The notes beneath the pieces were generated by a model. It was not told the DNA's origin. It saw only the letters and a program-made list of their open reading frames with translations, and made no database searches. From assembly GCF_002293435.1 (NCBI RefSeq), contig NZ_DBDF01000155.1:1-19076 (forward strand): 19,076 bases of DNA, written 5' to 3'. The position numbers and the translations under genes are program-made. Source of the stretch: Bacteroides sp. UBA939. Its GTDB lineage: Bacteria; Bacteroidota; Bacteroidia; Bacteroidales; Bacteroidaceae. Below, piece after piece: positions 15,750-19,076 of the stretch; within the stretch, counting starts at the first letter, position 1; every line of letters starts with the position of its first letter.

Positions 15750-18700
15750 ATGGAAAAGAATTTGAAAAAAGTGTTAGTCTTGGGTTCAGGTGCACTCAAG
15801 ATTGGTCAGGCCGGGGAGTTCGACTATTCCGGTTCGCAGGCGTTGAAGGCGTTGCGTGAAGAAGGTATCAGTTCTGTATTGGTAAATCCCAATATTGCCA
15901 CCATTCAGACTTCGGAAGGTATTGCCGATAAAGTTTACTTCCTGCCGGTTACGACTCACTTTGTGGAAGAGATTATTAAGAAAGAAAGCCCTGACGGTAT
16001 CCTGTTGGCTTTTGGCGGACAAACTGCGCTGAACTGCGGCGCCGAGTTGTACACAAGTGGTATTCTGGATAAGTATGGCGTACGCGTGCTGGGTACTTCG
16101 GTAGAAGCCATTATGTACACCGAAGACCGTGACCTCTTTGTGAAGAAACTGAATGAAATTGAGATGAAGACTCCCGTCAGCCAGGCTGTGGAGACTATGG
16201 AAGATGCGATTGCAGCGGCCGAACGCATCGGCTTCCCGATTATGGTTCGGTCTGCTTACGCATTGGGCGGCCTGGGTAGCGGCATCTGTCAGGATAAGGA
16301 AGAATTCTTGAAACTGGCTGAAAGCTCTTTCGCCTTCTCTAAGCAAATTCTTGTAGAAGAGTCTCTCAAAGGATGGAAAGAAATAGAGTTTGAAGTAATC
16401 CGCGATGCCAACGACCACTGTTTTACCGTGGCAAGCATGGAAAACTTCGACCCGCTGGGCATCCATACGGGTGAGTCTATCGTAGTTGCACCCACTTGTT
16501 CGCTGACTGACTATCAGGTGAAAATGCTGCAAGACCTCTCTACGAAGTGTATCCGCCACCTGGGCATCGTAGGCGAATGTAACATCCAGTATGCGTTCAA
16601 TGCCGAAACGAATGACTATCGCGTTATCGAGGTGAATGCCCGCCTGTCCCGTTCTTCCGCTTTGGCATCCAAGGCCACGGGTTATCCGTTGGCATTCGTT
16701 GCCGCCAAGATAGCGCTGGGCTATACGCTCAACCAGATTGGAGAAATGGGTACTTCCAACTCTGCTTACGTAGCTCCGCAACTGGATTATCTGATTTGTA
16801 AGATTCCTCGTTGGGACTTGACGAAGTTCGTAGGCGTCAGCCGCGAAATAGGTTCCAGCATGAAGTCCGTAGGTGAAATCATGTCCATCGGGCGCTCCTT
16901 TGAGGAAATCATTCAGAAAGGTTTGCGTATGATAGGCCAGGGTATGCACGGGTTTGTGGGTAACGACCTGCACTTCGACGACCTGGATCGTGAACTTTCG
17001 CGTCCCACCGACTTGCGCGTCTTCGCCATTGCCGAGGCTTTGGAGAATGGGTATAGCATTGACCGCATCTTCGACTTGACAAAGATTGACCCCTGGTTCC
17101 TTGGCAAATTGAAGAATATTGTGGACTATAAGCAGAAACTTTCCCAATATAATAAGGTGGAAGATATTCCTGCCGATGTATTGCGCGAAGCCAAAGTGCT
17201 TGGTTTCTCAGACTTCCAGATTGCACGTTTCGTTCTGACCCCGTCGGGTAATATGGAGAAGGAAAACCTGCAAGTGCGTGCACGCCGCAAGGAACTGGGC
17301 ATCTTGCCCGCCGTGAAACGCATCAATACTGTAGCTTCCGAGCATCCCGAACTGACTAACTACCTGTACATGACGTATGCCGTGGAGGGTTATGACGTGA
17401 ACTATTATAAGAATGAGAAGTCGGTAGTTGTACTGGGTTCAGGCGCTTACCGTATCGGTTCTTCCGTAGAGTTCGACTGGTGCTCGGTGAATGCAGTGCA
17501 GACTGCACGCAAGCTGGGTTACAAGTCCATCATGATTAACTACAACCCCGAAACCGTATCTACCGACTATGATATGTGCGACCGTCTTTACTTCGATGAG
17601 CTTTCCTTTGAACGTGTACTCGATGTTATCGACCTGGAACAGCCCCGCGGCGTAATCGTGTCCGTAGGCGGACAGATACCGAATAACCTGGCAATGAAAC
17701 TTCACCGCCAGTCAGTGCCCATCCTGGGAACTTCCCCCATCTCCATCGACCGTGCCGAAAACCGTAACAAATTCTCTGCCATGCTCGACCAACTGGGAAT
17801 TGACCAGCCGGCTTGGCAAGAGCTTACCAGTCTGGAAGATGTGAAAGGCTTTGTAGAGAAAGTAGGTTATCCCGTACTGGTTCGCCCGTCGTATGTGCTT
17901 TCGGGCGCTGCAATGAATGTGTGCTATGATGAAGAAGAGCTGGAGAATTTCCTGCAAATGGCTGCCGAGGTATCCAAAGAGTATCCGGTGGTAATATCCC
18001 AGTTCTTGCAGAACACGAAAGAAATAGAGTTGGACGCTGTGGCGCAGAATGGTGAAGTAGTGGAATATGCTATCTCCGAGCATGTGGAGTTTGCCGGCGT
18101 ACACTCCGGTGACGCTACGTTGGTATTCCCGGCGCAGAAAATTTACTTTGCTACGGCACGCCGCATCAAGAAGATTGGCAGGCAGATTGCAAAAGAACTG
18201 AATATCTCCGGCCCGTTCAATATCCAGTTCCTGGCGCGTAACAATGAAGTGAAAGTTATCGAATGTAATCTCCGTGCATCCCGCAGTTTCCCGTTTGTGT
18301 CCAAAGTCCTGAAACGTAATTTTATTGAGACGGCTACCCGCATCATGCTCGATGCTCCTTATACACGTCCCGACAAGTCGGCATTCGATATCGACTGGAT
18401 TGGAGTGAAAGCTTCTCAGTTCTCTTTCTCTCGCCTGCACAAGGCAGACCCGGTATTGGGCGTGGATATGTCTTCCACGGGTGAGGTAGGCTGTATCGGC
18501 GACGACTTCTCCGAGGCATTGCTGAGTGCGATGATTGCTACCGGTTTCCAACTTCCTGAGAAGGGCGTGATGTTCTCTTCCGGCGCTATGAAGTCGAAAG
18601 TCGATTTGTTGGAGTCCAGCCGTATGCTTTCTGATAAGGGTTATAAGATTTATGCGACGGCAGGTACTGCGGCATTCCTTAACTCTAATGGCGTATCAGC

Positions 18701-18965
18701 CGAAGCGGTTTACTGGCCCGATGAACGTTCCGATGCCGAGAACAATGTGATGAAGATGATTGCCGAACATAAGTTCGACCTGATTGTGAATATTCCGAAG
18801 AACCACACCAAGCGTGAGTTGACGAACGGTTATCGTATCCGTCGCGGCGCTATCGACCATAATATTCCGCTGATTACGAATGCTCGTCTGGCAAGCGCCT
18901 TTATCGAAGCATTTTGTGAACTGAAGCTGGAAGATATCCGGATAAAGAGCTGGCAGGAATATTGA
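15750..18965 (+). CDS. carB: carbamoyl-phosphate synthase, large subunit
   Basis: This is a 1071-residue enzyme of pyrimidine and arginine synthesis that makes carbamoyl phosphate from bicarbonate, two ATP and ammonia supplied by the small subunit CarA. It has the expected duplicated build. The first ATP-grasp half starts with VLVLGSGALKIGQAGEFDYS and holds VIEVNARLSRSSALASKATG. The second half starts near residue 557 (VVVLGSGAYRIGSSVEFDW) and holds VIECNLRASRSFPFVSKV. The MGS-like regulatory domain lies at about 935-1071 (FSSGAMKSK, IYATAGTAAF, RRGAIDHNIPLITN). The start chosen is ATG 15750 (MEKNLKKVLVLG), giving the normal family length. A longer frame from TTG 15657 would translate the terminator and is rejected. 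No carA gene lies upstream; it may be downstream of the window or elsewhere. The leader suggests attenuation control. Confidence 0.97.
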   Translation: MEKNLKKVLVLGSGALKIGQAGEFDYSGSQALKALREEGISSVLVNPNIATIQTSEGIADKVYFLPVTTHFVEEIIKKESPDGILLAFGGQTALNCGAELYTSGILDKYGVRVLGTSVEAIMYTEDRDLFVKKLNEIEMKTPVSQAVETMEDAIAAAERIGFPIMVRSAYALGGLGSGICQDKEEFLKLAESSFAFSKQILVEESLKGWKEIEFEVIRDANDHCFTVASMENFDPLGIHTGESIVVAPTCSLTDYQVKMLQDLSTKCIRHLGIVGECNIQYAFNAETNDYRVIEVNARLSRSSALASKATGYPLAFVAAKIALGYTLNQIGEMGTSNSAYVAPQLDYLICKIPRWDLTKFVGVSREIGSSMKSVGEIMSIGRSFEEIIQKGLRMIGQGMHGFVGNDLHFDDLDRELSRPTDLRVFAIAEALENGYSIDRIFDLTKIDPWFLGKLKNIVDYKQKLSQYNKVEDIPADVLREAKVLGFSDFQIARFVLTPSGNMEKENLQVRARRKELGILPAVKRINTVASEHPELTNYLYMTYAVEGYDVNYYKNEKSVVVLGSGAYRIGSSVEFDWCSVNAVQTARKLGYKSIMINYNPETVSTDYDMCDRLYFDELSFERVLDVIDLEQPRGVIVSVGGQIPNNLAMKLHRQSVPILGTSPISIDRAENRNKFSAMLDQLGIDQPAWQELTSLEDVKGFVEKVGYPVLVRPSYVLSGAAMNVCYDEEELENFLQMAAEVSKEYPVVISQFLQNTKEIELDAVAQNGEVVEYAISEHVEFAGVHSGDATLVFPAQKIYFATARRIKKIGRQIAKELNISGPFNIQFLARNNEVKVIECNLRASRSFPFVSKVLKRNFIETATRIMLDAPYTRPDKSAFDIDWIGVKASQFSFSRLHKADPVLGVDMSSTGEVGCIGDDFSEALLSAMIATGFQLPEKGVMFSSGAMKSKVDLLESSRMLSDKGYKIYATAGTAAFLNSNGVSAEAVYWPDERSDAENNVMKMIAEHKFDLIVNIPKNHTKRELTNGYRIRRGAIDHNIPLITNARLASAFIEAFCELKLEDIRIKSWQEY

Positions 18966-18974
18966 TGGTTAATT

Positions 18975-19051
18975 TAGTGATTAGTGATTAGTGATAAGTG
19001 ATAAGTGTTTAGTGATAAGTGCTTAGTGATAAGTGCTTAGTGATAAGGATT
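18975..19051. repeat. heptanucleotide tandem repeat after carB
   Basis: Ten consecutive 7-base units of form (T/A)AGTG(A/C/T)T run from 18975 to 19044, with a degenerate unit to 19051. Later units alternate TAGTGAT and AAGTGCT, giving a 14-base higher-order period. The repeat begins 9 bases after the carB stop codon. No terminator hairpin is visible in the rest of the window. Confidence 0.9.
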
Positions 19052-19076
19052 AGTAAGAGTATCTCTATTCTCCTCC

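Noticed and set aside
15786..17147. 453-residue open frame antisense to carB
   Set aside because: It is a shadow of the strongly coding carB frame; no recognisable domain, promoter or signal.

Overview
The window looks like chromosomal DNA of a gut Bacteroides or close relative (Bacteroidales). Three things point there: a SusC/SusD pair with surface lipoproteins, a one-protein hybrid two-component regulator (HTCS), and promoters of the Bacteroides -7 type (TAnnTTTG) instead of the E. coli -10 type. Genus level is an inference; no rRNA or species marker is present.

Layout. Positions 110-14908 are all on the minus strand. Read in transcription order they are: an HTCS sensor/regulator (14908-11033); a 620-bp regulatory region with several inverted and direct repeats; then a polysaccharide utilisation-type operon of four genes. 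These are an IPT/TIG-NHL lipoprotein (10412-9087), a SusC TonB-dependent transporter (9048-5965), a SusD lipoprotein (5958-3931) and a DUF1735/DUF4361-like lipoprotein (3893-2967). An intrinsic-terminator-like hairpin (2858-2887) follows. After it comes a large MG2-like protein with a TonB plug domain but no barrel (2797-110). On the plus strand, 15750-18965 is carB, the carbamoyl-phosphate synthase large subunit.

How the genes fit together (inference from family knowledge). The HTCS would sense a breakdown product of a glycan in the periplasm and activate the operon. The surface lipoproteins and SusD would capture the glycan, and SusC would import it. No glycoside hydrolase, lyase, esterase or sulfatase gene is present, so the substrate cannot be read from the window and the enzymes must be encoded elsewhere. 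A promoter-like -7 box lies at 10637-10644. Just upstream of it are four copies of an 11-bp element, TTAGATATTTA, arranged as two pairs with exactly 21 bp within each pair: a good candidate for the HTCS operator.

The two long non-coding regions are the most unusual parts. Between the HTCS and the operon are a perfect 23-bp-arm hairpin (one arm matches the first 20 bases of the window) and a second 20-bp-arm inverted repeat. Upstream of carB there is a four-unit, 21-bp-period array of palindromes (15214-15295). Further on comes a promoter-like site, and then a leader with a 38-codon open frame whose stop codon lies inside the ascending arm of an intrinsic terminator, about 70 bases before carB. 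This resembles ribosome-coupled attenuation as known for enterobacterial pyrBI, but is untested here. A heptanucleotide repeat follows carB.
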